Shown in pieces: positions 7,305 through 16,444 of a stretch of 56,871 nt of DNA (position 1 is the first letter of the stretch; every line of letters starts with the position of its first letter). Source of the DNA: UBA6016 sp964568395. Its GTDB lineage: Bacteria > Campylobacterota > Campylobacteria > Campylobacterales > UBA6016. A model generated the notes under the pieces. It was not told the DNA's origin. It made no database searches and saw nothing but the letters and a program-made list of their open reading frames with translations. The translations under genes were made by a program, and so were the position numbers. The DNA is taken from assembly GCA_964568395.1 (NCBI GenBank), contig CAZMPN010000012.1:1-56871 (forward strand), in the 5' to 3' direction.

Positions 7305-8567
7305 AAACAGCATGGCCGCCGAAAAATAGGAGAATATTGCGACATTGAGCGCAAAAAAGACTCTTTTATCGAAGGCCGCCAAAAACGATAACGCCACATA
7401 AGAGATAAAAAACCAAAACGGCGTCGCGAATTCGCTTCTGGAAAGAAGCGAAGAGCTTTTCACGGCCTTTAGCAAAAGAGGGTCGAAAATAGAGCCTACT
7501 CCTATGATATGCGAGACAAGCGACATCGGATAAAAGAGGTCAAAAACTGCCCCGAACAAAGTGTTTAAAAGGTGTGCGGGCGTAAAAAGCGCAAAGATAT
7601 AGTGCATAACCGGCATCATGGCCAAAAACAGCCATGAGCTTAGCGCTATATATATAACGACGCTGCTTTTAAACTCCGTATTCGAGAGAAACAGAAATAT
7701 CAAAAAGACTCCGTAAAAAGAGAGCCAAAAGCCGATGGAAAACAAAAAAGCCGGAAAGAAGGCTATACAGACGGCGGTCGTGAGCAGAAGGGTTTTGTAG
7801 TTTACTATCTCTTTCGCTTGAAGCGCGAAATAAAACACGACTATCGCCGCTACGACGGCCCGCATGAAAGAGGGTGTAAAGTCGGTAAGGTACGAATAAA
7901 AAAGCAAAAACGCAAAGCAGATTGAAAATATCCAAATTTTTCTATTCGCGTACGGGAAAAATCTATCTTGAAAAAGCTTGAACACGGGCGATAAAACGAG
8001 GAATATAAAACCTGTCAGAAGCGCTACGTTCAGCCCGCTGATCGCAAAAAACGCCCCTAGCCCGTAAACGTTTATAAAACCTTCCACCTCCGGGCCGACT
8101 TCGGAGTTTAAAAACAGGTTTAGGTATAGCTCTTTAATCTGCTCGGTTTCGTGTTGGTCCGATATGAACCGTCTAAAGGCTTCTTGTATGAAGTTGCCTT
8201 GGCTGCTCGGAGCCATGGACTCTATTTTGAGTCTCGGGGTCTTGAAGGTGTCCGCAAAAGAGAGGTTATCGGTTTTTACGGTCAGGTCAAAATATCTTCC
8301 CTCGTTTGATTTCATGTCGATTTTTGAGTACGCCCTGAAGTCGAAAGCGTTTGAGCGAAATAGCAGCGAAAAGTAAGGTTCGCCGTCTTTCGAGCGTCTC
8401 TCTTTGGAGGAGATTAGTTTTGCGTTTATGGAGGCGTACTTGAATTCGGTTAGTTTTTCGTAGCCGATAAAAGAGTAGGCGAGGTTTGCCGAAAGCACGG
8501 CAAGTAGTAGCAGCCAAAAAATCGCCGCCCTGGATGTAAACCACTCCAAAACGGCGTTTCGCGTCAT
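7278..8567 (-). CDS. comEC: ComEC/Rec2-type competence membrane protein
   Basis: A 429-residue integral membrane protein of the ComEC competence domain, which forms the inner-membrane channel for single-stranded DNA during natural transformation. The N-terminal part (about 15-150) has one membrane helix and an OB-like soluble region with SSKERRSKDGEPYFSL. From about 170 there is GLGAFFAISGLNVALLTGFI, a hallmark of the family, and then about eight membrane helices. No C-terminal metallo-beta-lactamase domain is present, in contrast to long ComEC proteins. Its ATG overlaps the dnaB stop (ATGA), so it is translated with the replicative helicase. pilT at 31598-32689 could belong to the same uptake machinery. 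Confidence 0.83.
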   Translation of the reverse strand: MTRNAVLEWFTSRAAIFWLLLLAVLSANLAYSFIGYEKLTEFKYASINAKLISSKERRSKDGEPYFSLLFRSNAFDFRAYSKIDMKSNEGRYFDLTVKTDNLSFADTFKTPRLKIESMAPSSQGNFIQEAFRRFISDQHETEQIKELYLNLFLNSEVGPEVEGFINVYGLGAFFAISGLNVALLTGFIFLVLSPVFKLFQDRFFPYANRKIWIFSICFAFLLFYSYLTDFTPSFMRAVVAAIVVFYFALQAKEIVNYKTLLLTTAVCIAFFPAFLFSIGFWLSFYGVFLIFLFLSNTEFKSSVVIYIALSSWLFLAMMPVMHYIFALFTPAHLLNTLFGAVFDLFYPMSLVSHIIGVGSIFDPLLLKAVKSSSLLSRSEFATPFWFFISYVALSFLAAFDKRVFFALNVAIFSYFSAAMLFLWNQGIPG

Positions 8568-9988
8568 AGCTTGATGTGTGAGAACTCTATGTTTTCCATC
8601 GGAGCCTTGGTCTCGGCAAAGACGTGCTCAGTGAAGTGGCCTCCGGCCGATTCGAACCTCGTAAACCGCTTATGGAATACCAGGTTTACTATCCCGGTAG
8701 GGCCGTTCCTATTTTTGCCGATGATGATTTCGGCTTCCTCTTCGGCCTTTTCCTCGAAGCTGCTTCTATACTCCTTGCCTTCCGCTTTGGCTTTCATCTC
8801 TTTTTCTTTCTCTTCCCTGGCCCTATATACGTCGTCGCGGTAGACGAATAGTATCTGATCGGCATCCTGCTCTATCGAACCGGACTCCCTCAGGTCGCTT
8901 AGCATCGGACGCTTATCGGCCCTGGCCTCAAGCCCCCTGTTGAGCTGCGAGAGCGCTATTATCGGCATCTCCAGCTCGCGAGCGAGCAGTTTGAGACCCC
9001 TCGACATATCTGATACCTCTAGATGTCTATCTTTAGTGCCGCTGCTCGACATGATTTGCAGGTAGTCGATGATCGCCAGACCTATCTCCTTGTGTCTCGC
9101 TTTTAGCTTCCTTAGTTTGCTTCTAAGCACCGACATCGTAAGGCCGCCCTCGTCATCCACAAACAGTTTGGAATCGGAGAAGTGCTGTACCGCGTCGCTG
9201 ACTCTGCTCCACTGTCCGTCGTCTATGTTTGCGACCCTCAAATCCTGGAGCGGTATGCTGGTCTTGGCGGCCAGCATCCTTAGCATTAGCTGTTCGGCCG
9301 GCATCTCGAGGCTGAAGATAGCCACCCCGATCCCCTGCGTTAGAGCGTTTGATGCGATATTTAGCGCAAAGGCCGTCTTACCCATAGCCGGACGCGCCGC
9401 TATGATGATGAGGTCGCCTTTGCCAAAGCCGGCGTTTTTCTTATTCAGCTCGTAAAAACCGGTGTCGATGCCGACCAGCAGGTTGTCGCCGCGCTTTTTC
9501 ATCTCCAGCATATAATCAAGCGTGCTTTTTGTTATTTCGTCAGGTTCCCTGAAATCTTTTGTGCTGCTGGCGGTAGCTATCTTGAATAGTTTGGTCTCCG
9601 CCGAGTCTATGATCTCGGATGACTCCTTTTGCTCCATGCATTCCGCTTTTATCTCGTTTGTAAAACTAAAAAGCTTGCGCTTGGTGGATAGCTCTTTTAG
9701 CTCTTCGATATAAGGTTTCAGGTTTGGCAGAGGGGTTGTCGAGAGCACCTCGAAAAACGAATCGGAGTCAAACTCCGGCCCTTTGAACTTTTGGCGTATG
9801 AACTCCTCGTCTATCGGCATCGAGGTGGCCGAGAGGTGGAGCATCGTCGCGTATATCGCCTTGTGGAAAGGGTGGTAGAATTCGTCTTCGCTCATTGCGG
9901 CCGACATATCGTCAAATACGGCCGGGTCGTAAAGTACCGAGCTTAGTACGGCTCTTTCGATGTTTAGGTTATAAAAATTTGCGTCCAT
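8564..9988 (-). CDS. dnaB: Replicative DNA helicase DnaB
   Basis: Hexameric helicase that opens the replication fork. The 474-residue length is usual. The N-terminal DnaB domain (1-100) includes NIERAVLSSVLYD, followed by a linker and the RecA-like motor. The Walker A segment ARPAMGKTAFALN lies at 198-210, the Walker B strand is GLAIIDYLQIM, and LSQLNRGLE and LRESGSIEQDAD are the conserved downstream motifs. It is read away from a dipeptide epimerase gene 19 bases upstream and overlaps comEC by 4 bases. Nothing is missing. Confidence 0.97.
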   Translation of the reverse strand: MDANFYNLNIERAVLSSVLYDPAVFDDMSAAMSEDEFYHPFHKAIYATMLHLSATSMPIDEEFIRQKFKGPEFDSDSFFEVLSTTPLPNLKPYIEELKELSTKRKLFSFTNEIKAECMEQKESSEIIDSAETKLFKIATASSTKDFREPDEITKSTLDYMLEMKKRGDNLLVGIDTGFYELNKKNAGFGKGDLIIIAARPAMGKTAFALNIASNALTQGIGVAIFSLEMPAEQLMLRMLAAKTSIPLQDLRVANIDDGQWSRVSDAVQHFSDSKLFVDDEGGLTMSVLRSKLRKLKARHKEIGLAIIDYLQIMSSSGTKDRHLEVSDMSRGLKLLARELEMPIIALSQLNRGLEARADKRPMLSDLRESGSIEQDADQILFVYRDDVYRAREEKEKEMKAKAEGKEYRSSFEEKAEEEAEIIIGKNRNGPTGIVNLVFHKRFTRFESAGGHFTEHVFAETKAPMENIEFSHIKL

Positions 9989-10007
9989 TTATGGATTTTA
10001 CCGTGAT

Positions 10008-11063
10008 TTATATTTGGATTCCGAGTCCTATGCACTCCGCTAGAGCTATCTCGTCCATGTCGAATGAAAGCGCATTTTTGACGGATGAAGGCTTGGCCAG
10101 CAGCGGACCGTCCAGATCGTAAAAACAGATATTATCGTCGCTCATCGCAAAATGCACGGCCGCGCTTATGCTGACCACCGATTCCAGCATAGAGCCCATC
10201 ATTACTTTCGCGCCGTGTTCTTTTGCGAGTTTTGCGATTTTTGACGCTTCGTATATGCCGCCGCTCTTCATCAATTTTATATTGATATAGTCGGCCATCT
10301 TCCCATCCAGTATTCTTAGCGCGTCATCGTACGAAAATACCGATTCGTCTGCGAGTATCGGAATAGGGGAATGTGCGGTTATCTCCTTTAGGGCCGCCAA
10401 ATCGTCGGCTTTGACCGGCTGCTCCACCAGCTCTATGCCTAGGGGCGCTATTTTTTCGATGACCGCAAGAGAGCTTTTAACGTCCCATGCCTGGTTTGCG
10501 TCCACTCTTAGGGTCGCTCTCGGCAGGGCAGACCTGATGCTCTGCATGACCTCGATGCTATCTCGCTCGTTTTGCCCGACTTTGACCTTTAGTATCTCGA
10601 AGCCGTCATTGTATGCCTCTATCGCGTCTTTGAGCATCGTCTCTTTGTCGTTCAGGCTTATCGTCAGGTTTGTTTTTAGCTTTTTTTTCTTGCCGCCAAG
10701 ATATTCATACAGCGGTTTTCCAGATTTTTTGGCCAGCAGGTCGTATATCGCCATGTCGACGCACGCTTTTGCGGAGCTGTTTTTTGGCGTTGAAGCGTGC
10801 ACGGCTTCGAAAATATCGTCGCCTTCTATCTCTAGGCCTATTATCGCCGGGAATATCCGCTCTTTTATCGTTTTGTTGATGGTCTCTATGTCTTCGCCGG
10901 TTATGGCGACGGTCGGAGGCGCTTCCCCGTATCCGCTAGCGCCCTCGTCAGTTATGAGGGTAAGCAGTACGTCTTCTATCGCATCGACCCGGCGAATATT
11001 TGTAACGAACGGTTTTTTGAGTTCGTTTTTGATGGTATCTAGCCTAAAGCCTACTATTCTCAT
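10008..11063 (-). CDS. Dipeptide epimerase (enolase superfamily, L-Ala-D/L-Glu type)
   Basis: A 351-residue enolase-superfamily enzyme. The N-terminal capping domain (1-125) is followed by the barrel, with the catalytic pair KVK (K159, K161), metal ligands D188 (RVDANQAW), E214 (VEQPV) and D239 (LADES), and the second catalytic lysine K263 in NIKLMKSGG. This set fits L-Ala-D/L-Glu epimerases, which act on murein dipeptides, better than muconate cycloisomerase, although both annotations are common. It overlaps the histidine kinase stop by 4 bases and shares the operon with a DUF819 transporter, so peptidoglycan peptide recycling is a reasonable inference. Substrate is not proven by sequence alone. 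Confidence 0.82.
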   Translation of the reverse strand: MRIVGFRLDTIKNELKKPFVTNIRRVDAIEDVLLTLITDEGASGYGEAPPTVAITGEDIETINKTIKERIFPAIIGLEIEGDDIFEAVHASTPKNSSAKACVDMAIYDLLAKKSGKPLYEYLGGKKKKLKTNLTISLNDKETMLKDAIEAYNDGFEILKVKVGQNERDSIEVMQSIRSALPRATLRVDANQAWDVKSSLAVIEKIAPLGIELVEQPVKADDLAALKEITAHSPIPILADESVFSYDDALRILDGKMADYINIKLMKSGGIYEASKIAKLAKEHGAKVMMGSMLESVVSISAAVHFAMSDDNICFYDLDGPLLAKPSSVKNALSFDMDEIALAECIGLGIQI

Positions 11064-12082
11064 ACCAGCGGCAGTTCTATTATGAATTTAGCCCTAAGTT
11101 CGCCTTTTTCATCGTGCAGCTTTCCGCCCATCTGCCTCTCTATCATCTCTTTTGACATATAAAGACCTATTCCCACGCCTCTGCCTTGCTCTTTGGTAGA
11201 AAAATACGGGTCGTATATCCTATCTCTTATGCTCTCGTCTATCCCGCCGCCGGAGTCCTCTATCGTTATTTTGGCTCTATTTTCGGAATACGACGTTTCT
11301 ATTTTGATAAAACGTTTTAGGTTGCCGTCATTGCTATCTATTATTGCGTCGGATGCGTTCGAGAGGATATTCAGTATCACTTGCTGCAACTCTTGCTTGA
11401 AGCCGAAGTAGCGTCTGTTTTGTGGGTTGTCGTACGCTATCACCGTCTCTATCATCCCGTTCGCCAGTTTTGCCGAAAGAAGCCTTAGCGTATCGTCTAT
11501 CGCGTCTTCGACGGCGAACTCCTCCTTGTTTTCGCTTGGCGAAAAGAAGTTTCTAAAGTCGTCTATCATTTTTGACATCTCTTTGACGATAGACATCGAA
11601 GAGTCCGTAAAGTTGGTTATGTACGCTTCGTTTATCTCGTTGTTCTTGTAGGCGTAGTAGACGTCTTGTATCTTGATGCCTACCGCATTTAGGGGTTGTC
11701 TCCAATGATGGGATATGGCGCCTAGCATCTCGCCCATCAAAACTAGCTTGCTCTGGCTCAAAATAGCCTTCTCGCCCTCTAGACGCTTTTGGGTCTCCTC
11801 TTGGACGAGATTTGAGAGATTTTCGTTTATATTGCGCAGTTCATCCTCGCTTTTTTCCAGCTCGGCCGTTGTTTTTTCTAGTCTGCCGACATACATTTTG
11901 ATGATAAAAAACAATCCTACCGTAGTCAGAAGTACGAAGATCATCCCCTTGAATGTCTGGAAAAGAGTGATAATCCTGACATTGTCGATGAGCAATTCGA
12001 CGAGTCTGTCGGTCAACAATATCCACGCGGTAGCCGCGATAAAATAAATCAACGCTATTTTGGCGGCAATGTTTTTAAGCAT
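11060..12082 (-). CDS. Membrane sensor histidine kinase (HWRQPLN type), orphan
   Basis: A 340-residue kinase with two membrane helices (about 8-24 and 46-62) separated by only about 20 residues, so the periplasmic part is tiny. A coiled-coil region follows (67-112), then the dimerisation/phosphoacceptor segment GAISHHWRQPLN with H125 as the likely phosphorylated histidine. The ATPase domain has NILSNASDAI (N box), EDSGGGI, YFSTKEQGRGVGIGLYMSK and ends at residue 340. No response regulator gene is adjacent. It is coupled to the epimerase downstream by ATGA overlap and lies 55 bases after the DUF819 gene. It resembles the kinase at 37860-39362 in the catalytic region. Stimulus unknown. Confidence 0.85.
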   Translation of the reverse strand: MLKNIAAKIALIYFIAATAWILLTDRLVELLIDNVRIITLFQTFKGMIFVLLTTVGLFFIIKMYVGRLEKTTAELEKSEDELRNINENLSNLVQEETQKRLEGEKAILSQSKLVLMGEMLGAISHHWRQPLNAVGIKIQDVYYAYKNNEINEAYITNFTDSSMSIVKEMSKMIDDFRNFFSPSENKEEFAVEDAIDDTLRLLSAKLANGMIETVIAYDNPQNRRYFGFKQELQQVILNILSNASDAIIDSNDGNLKRFIKIETSYSENRAKITIEDSGGGIDESIRDRIYDPYFSTKEQGRGVGIGLYMSKEMIERQMGGKLHDEKGELRAKFIIELPLV

Positions 12083-12137
12083 ATGTTTTGCCTTTTTGCT
12101 TTGTTCTTTGTTTGTATTTTAACAAAAATAGTCAGCG

Positions 12138-13265
12138 TTACATACTCCCCAGTAAATATACTATTAGCAGCCCGCAGAAAGTGCCTATTATATAGCCAAG
12201 CATCGACATAACTACGCCTACGCTGACTAGGTTTTTTGAGAAGCTGGCCGCGAGCAGCGGAGCGGAAGCCACCCCGCCGATATTGGCAAGGCTCGCCACT
12301 CCGATCGTAAAGAGGTCTATCCTGAATATCTTTGCGTAAATCGTAATAAGAACCGCATGCGTCGCTATTATAAAAAACCCGGCCGCTATAAAGAGCCACG
12401 CTTCCTTGAAGTCGTCAAAAGTAGCGTCTACGGCTATTAGCGCTATCAGGAAGTACAAAAGCCAAAACCCGGCCTTTTCCGACAATAGGCTTTTTGACAG
12501 GGATGTAAACGATGCCAATATGCCAAGAACGGTCGCCAGTACGACGCTCCAAAACGATGCGGTGACGAATGAAAACGCCGGCAATATTTTTGAGACGTAG
12601 GCTATGAAAACCGATACAACGACGCCGGCCGATAGCGCATACACGTCGGCCTTGACGCTTTGCGTATGTTTTTCTCTTGTCGGCGCGGCCTTTACCTCTT
12701 CCGCTTTCGTCCATAGGTTGAATCTATCTTTGTGCGGCGCCATGAACAGCAAAAACGCAAACCATGCCGCATAGCACACAGAGTCCGTGATAAGGCAGTA
12801 ACCCATCAGCTCCCCTTTGAGCCCGACCGCCGAAGCTACGGCCACCATGTTCGCCGTGCCGCCTATCCAGCTGCCGCATAGCGAGCCGAACGCCTTATTC
12901 GCCCCATCTCCAAAATATCCGCCTATCGTCGCCCACATCAGCACGAAGGCCGCCATGATCGCAAGGGAGGTGATAAAAAAAGATACGATAAGTTTCGTTT
13001 TGATGCGGTAGACGCTTTTGACGTCGCTGCCTATAAGCATTAGAAATATCATGGCCGGGAGTATGTACGATTTTAGGGTTGTGAAGCTTTTAACTACGGC
13101 GGCGTCAAAGAGCTTTATGTTGCCGATAAGCATCATTGTGAAGTAGATGATTACGATGGAAGGGATAAATTCGAAAAATCTCGCTTTTGATTTTCGCTCG
13201 GCGTATTTGATGCCAAATACCGTCGCGACTACTAGAGAAACAAAAAGATATGGGTTTTGTATCAT
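12138..13265 (-). CDS. DUF819 family integral membrane transporter
   Basis: A 375-residue membrane protein. The reading frame is open for 59 more codons upstream, but that part is Arg/Lys-rich and lies inside ispG; the ATG at 13263-13265, which gives MIQNPYLFVSLVV and overlaps the ispG stop as ATGA, is preferred. About ten hydrophobic helices are visible, with GSLCGSWIGGTANMVAVASA in the first half and a similar GVASLANIGGVASAPLLAAS in the second half. That is an internal repeat with broken helices, as in sodium-dependent transporters. DUF819 (YjcL-like) proteins are of unknown substrate. Because a dipeptide epimerase follows two genes downstream, a role in moving murein peptides is possible but unproven. 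Confidence 0.78.
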   Translation of the reverse strand: MIQNPYLFVSLVVATVFGIKYAERKSKARFFEFIPSIVIIYFTMMLIGNIKLFDAAVVKSFTTLKSYILPAMIFLMLIGSDVKSVYRIKTKLIVSFFITSLAIMAAFVLMWATIGGYFGDGANKAFGSLCGSWIGGTANMVAVASAVGLKGELMGYCLITDSVCYAAWFAFLLFMAPHKDRFNLWTKAEEVKAAPTREKHTQSVKADVYALSAGVVVSVFIAYVSKILPAFSFVTASFWSVVLATVLGILASFTSLSKSLLSEKAGFWLLYFLIALIAVDATFDDFKEAWLFIAAGFFIIATHAVLITIYAKIFRIDLFTIGVASLANIGGVASAPLLAASFSKNLVSVGVVMSMLGYIIGTFCGLLIVYLLGSM

Positions 13266-14332
13266 TGCTTTTTGTCGGCTTCCAGCGCCGCCTTTTCCAC
13301 CTCTTCCAAAAATCTCTTCTTTAGCTCTTCCTCTTTCAGTTTTGCTACTATCTCCCCTTTTACGATAATAAGTCCGTCTCCCTTGCCGTAGGCTATCGCT
13401 ACATCGGCGTGCCTCGCTTCGCCTAGGGCGTTTACGGCGCACCCCATGACGGATATGTCTAGCGGCGTTTTGATATGTTTTGTGCGCTCTTCTACCTCTT
13501 TCACCGCGCTGACCAGGTCGGCCTCAAGCCTTGCGCATGTCGGGCAGGAGATGATGTTTACGCCGTCTTTTATCAGCCCAAGGCTCTTTAGTATCGTGCG
13601 GCCTACTTTTATCTCCTCTTCGAGCTCTCCGGTAATAGAGACCCTCATCGTATCGCCTATGCCGTCCATGAGTAGGCTGCCCAGCGCGATGGAGGATTTG
13701 ACTGTGGAGCCAAAAAGCGTTCCGGCCTCGGTAACCCCGATATGAAACGGATACTCTACGAGAGGCCGCAAGCCTCTATAGGCCTCGACCGTCCTGATGA
13801 CGTCGCTCGCCTTCATAGATACCTTGATGTCGGTAAAATCGGCGTCTTCCAATAGCTTTATGTTGTAAAGGGCCGACTCTACCATCGCTTTTGGCGTTTG
13901 GCCATGTTTTTCCTCAAGATGCTTTTCTAGGCTGCCGGCGTTCACCCCTATTCTTATTGGCAGTTTCCTCTCTTTACAGGCCTTGACGACCTCTAGTATT
14001 CTGCTTTTTTCGCCTATGTTGCCCGGGTTTATCCTGATGCAATCCACCGACTCCGCGGCTATCAGCGCTAGGCGATAGTTGAAGTGTATATCGGCGACCA
14101 GCGGTATGGAGATATGTTTTTTTATCTCTTTTAGGGCGTGCGCGCTCTCTTCGTCCGGAACCGATACGCGCGCTATGTCGCACCCGGCGAAATGCAGACG
14201 GTTTATCTGCTCTACGGTGGCTTCTACGTCGTGCGTCTTGGAGTATGTCATCGACTGTACGCTGACCGGCGCATCGCCGCCTACCGCCACCTGGCCCACA
14301 TATATCTTTTTCGTAGGGTATCTGTTTATCAC
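13262..14332 (-). CDS. ispG: 4-hydroxy-3-methylbut-2-enyl diphosphate synthase IspG (GcpE)
   Basis: Iron-sulfur enzyme of the MEP isoprenoid pathway that reductively converts methylerythritol cyclodiphosphate to HMBPP. The 356-residue protein has the barrel start VGGDAPVSVQSMT and conserved RVSVPDEESA, ADIHFNYRLAL and RINPGNIG. The [4Fe-4S] ligands are C263 and C266 (SCPTCARLE) and C298 (GCAVNALGE), with E305 as the fourth ligand. It is the first gene of a six-gene minus-strand run extending to comEC and overlaps the DUF819 gene by 4 bases. Complete and ordinary. Confidence 0.95.
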   Translation of the reverse strand: MINRYPTKKIYVGQVAVGGDAPVSVQSMTYSKTHDVEATVEQINRLHFAGCDIARVSVPDEESAHALKEIKKHISIPLVADIHFNYRLALIAAESVDCIRINPGNIGEKSRILEVVKACKERKLPIRIGVNAGSLEKHLEEKHGQTPKAMVESALYNIKLLEDADFTDIKVSMKASDVIRTVEAYRGLRPLVEYPFHIGVTEAGTLFGSTVKSSIALGSLLMDGIGDTMRVSITGELEEEIKVGRTILKSLGLIKDGVNIISCPTCARLEADLVSAVKEVEERTKHIKTPLDISVMGCAVNALGEARHADVAIAYGKGDGLIIVKGEIVAKLKEEELKKRFLEEVEKAALEADKKQ

Positions 14333-14449
14333 TATTTCGCTCTTTTGCCCGAAGGCTGTTTAAATTCAAACGTATTTTAAAATCTATTTGTTAAGATTTG
14401 GATATATTAACTCCTAATTTCCTTTTGAAATCGGGTAGATAGGCATTAA

Positions 14450-16444
14450 GTGGGCAGATTTATGTTTTTGAGCTACAAGCGGCTGACGCTTGTTTTGATT
14501 TTGGCTTCACTTGTCTTCAGCGGCGTGAGCGGCTACTTTGCCGCAGCGTTTTTGAAAGAAGCGGCTATATTCGAAATGGCCAAGGTGGACGCTAAAAAAT
14601 CTAGCGCGCTTGTGTTTGAGGCTCTTTATTCAGCTATGGAAAAAGGGATCAACAAAAGCGACCTCAACAGAATAATCAGCAGGCTAAACGGCGTCGAAAA
14701 GGACATGAACGTCAGCGCCTATAGAAGCGAAAAGGTAGCCGCGCTTTTTGGCGATATAGCCTTGGACGCCAAAATTAGAGCCGCGGATGCGGATGTCAAA
14801 AAAGCTATGGGCGGCGAAGAGGTGTTAACCATCAGTAACGACACCATAAGGTACCTCTATCCGGTCAAGGTCAAAAACGAGTGCGTCAAATGCCACGCCA
14901 ACGTAAAAGAGGGCGACGTAAACGGCGTCATAGACATAACCTATCCTACGACCAATCTGAAGATAAGCCTATCCGATACGCTCAACTACTTCATGGTCTT
15001 TTTCATCATTTTCTTTATCGCTACATATTCCGCGTTCTACTACGGCCTAAATAGGTTGCTTGTGGCTCCGCTCTCGATGTTCGTCAGGGATATAAAAAAT
15101 ACGATAAAAGAGAGGGCCACCACAAGAAAACTCAAGATATCGTCGCAGATATACGAGCTTAAAAACCTGGAAAAATCTTTTAATAAAATGCTCAAATTTA
15201 TGGAGCGTTCGCGCAAAAAAGAGCTTGAACATATCTATAAGGACCAGATTACGGGGCTTCCGAATAGGGTTAGACTGAACGAGGATTTGGCCGAATTCGA
15301 ATTTCCGTTGATGGTTCTAATCAACATAGATTCGTTCAAAGAGATAAACGACTTTTACGGCGTAAAGGTCGGCGACTTCATACTGGGCGAAGTCGGCAGC
15401 GCTATCAAGTCTTACTCCGAGATAGGCGAAAAGGTGTATAGGTTTGCCGGGGACGAGTACGCTCTGCTGGTGGAGGCCGCGGACGTAGATATGGATATCG
15501 AGGCGTATATAGGCAACTTCTTGCGCCTGCTGTCAAACGAAGTGTTTATGTATAACGACTACGAGATAAGCTTGCATTTTACGGCTGGCGCGGCGATAGG
15601 CGGCAAAAACATACTCGAAAACGCGGATATGGCCCTCAAGGAAGCCAAGAAGCTAAGAAAGCATTTCGTGTTTTTTGACCCGTCGATGCAGGTATCCAAG
15701 CAGTATGAGCATAATATCAAATGGACCAAGATGCTAAGGGACGCCATAGACGACGGGCGTATACAGCCGTATTTCCAGCCTATTATGGACATCAACACGA
15801 ATAGCGTAACCAAGTTCGAGGCGCTAGTGCGGCTGATGGAGGAGTCGGGCTCACCGGTCGCCCCTTTTGCCTTCCTGTCCGTGGCAAAAAAATCTAAGCT
15901 ATATCCGCACCTGACCAGGGCGATGATAGAGAGATCGTTTAGGGCGTTCGAGCTGACGCCGTTCGAGTTTGCGATAAATATCTCGGTAGAGGATATAGAG
16001 GATAAGGGTACCAGGGAGTTTATATACGAAAAACTAAAAAACTTCTCAAAGCCTAGAAGGGTTATATTCGAGATTACGGAGTCCGAAGGCATAGAGAACT
16101 TTGCGGAGGTGCTCGATTTTATCAAAAACGTCAAGGCTATAGGCGCGAAAATGGCGATAGACGACTTTGGCAGCGGATACTCGAACTTCGCGTATCTTAT
16201 GAAGCTGGAAGTCGACTACATCAAGATAGACGCCTCTATAATCAAAAACATCGCAGAGGACAAAAACTCCTACATAATCACCAAGACGATAGTTGATTTT
16301 TGCAAGCAGATCGGCATCAAGACGGTAGCCGAATACGTAAGCAACAAAGAGATATTCGAAACGGTAAAAGAACTCGGTATCGACTATGCGCAAGGGTATT
16401 TCATAGGAGAGCCCAAAAAGGATATAAAAGATTGGATAAGTTGA
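14450..16444 (+). CDS. Membrane GGDEF/EAL protein with a c-heme sensor domain
   Basis: A 664-residue inner-membrane signalling protein. A membrane helix at 12-34 is followed by a periplasmic domain (35-178) with a CVKCH heme-binding motif (C145, C148, H149) near its end, matching the DUF3365/Tll0287-like heme sensors. A second helix (180-200) and a HAMP-like linker lead to the GGDEF domain (about 260-410), whose signature is AGDEY (333-337), and the EAL domain (about 425-660). The EAL domain has EALVR (457-461), FEITESE, IDDFGSGYSN, YIKIDAS and TVAEYVS, so phosphodiesterase residues look complete. Heme redox or ligand state probably controls cyclic-di-GMP turnover; this is inference. The start is GTG 14450, with ATG 14462 possible. 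The following thioredoxin gene overlaps its stop. Confidence 0.85.
   Translation: MGRFMFLSYKRLTLVLILASLVFSGVSGYFAAAFLKEAAIFEMAKVDAKKSSALVFEALYSAMEKGINKSDLNRIISRLNGVEKDMNVSAYRSEKVAALFGDIALDAKIRAADADVKKAMGGEEVLTISNDTIRYLYPVKVKNECVKCHANVKEGDVNGVIDITYPTTNLKISLSDTLNYFMVFFIIFFIATYSAFYYGLNRLLVAPLSMFVRDIKNTIKERATTRKLKISSQIYELKNLEKSFNKMLKFMERSRKKELEHIYKDQITGLPNRVRLNEDLAEFEFPLMVLINIDSFKEINDFYGVKVGDFILGEVGSAIKSYSEIGEKVYRFAGDEYALLVEAADVDMDIEAYIGNFLRLLSNEVFMYNDYEISLHFTAGAAIGGKNILENADMALKEAKKLRKHFVFFDPSMQVSKQYEHNIKWTKMLRDAIDDGRIQPYFQPIMDINTNSVTKFEALVRLMEESGSPVAPFAFLSVAKKSKLYPHLTRAMIERSFRAFELTPFEFAINISVEDIEDKGTREFIYEKLKNFSKPRRVIFEITESEGIENFAEVLDFIKNVKAIGAKMAIDDFGSGYSNFAYLMKLEVDYIKIDASIIKNIAEDKNSYIITKTIVDFCKQIGIKTVAEYVSNKEIFETVKELGIDYAQGYFIGEPKKDIKDWIS

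Noticed and set aside
10411..11085. 224-residue forward open frame over the epimerase
   Set aside because: Shadow of a strongly conserved enzyme on the other strand.
13266..13442. Upstream extension of the DUF819 gene by 59 codons
   Set aside because: Arg/Lys-rich and inside ispG; the ATGA overlap start gives a proper membrane protein.
16300..16440. Upstream extension of the second thioredoxin
   Set aside because: Out of frame within the EAL domain; TTG 16441 gives a good signal peptide.
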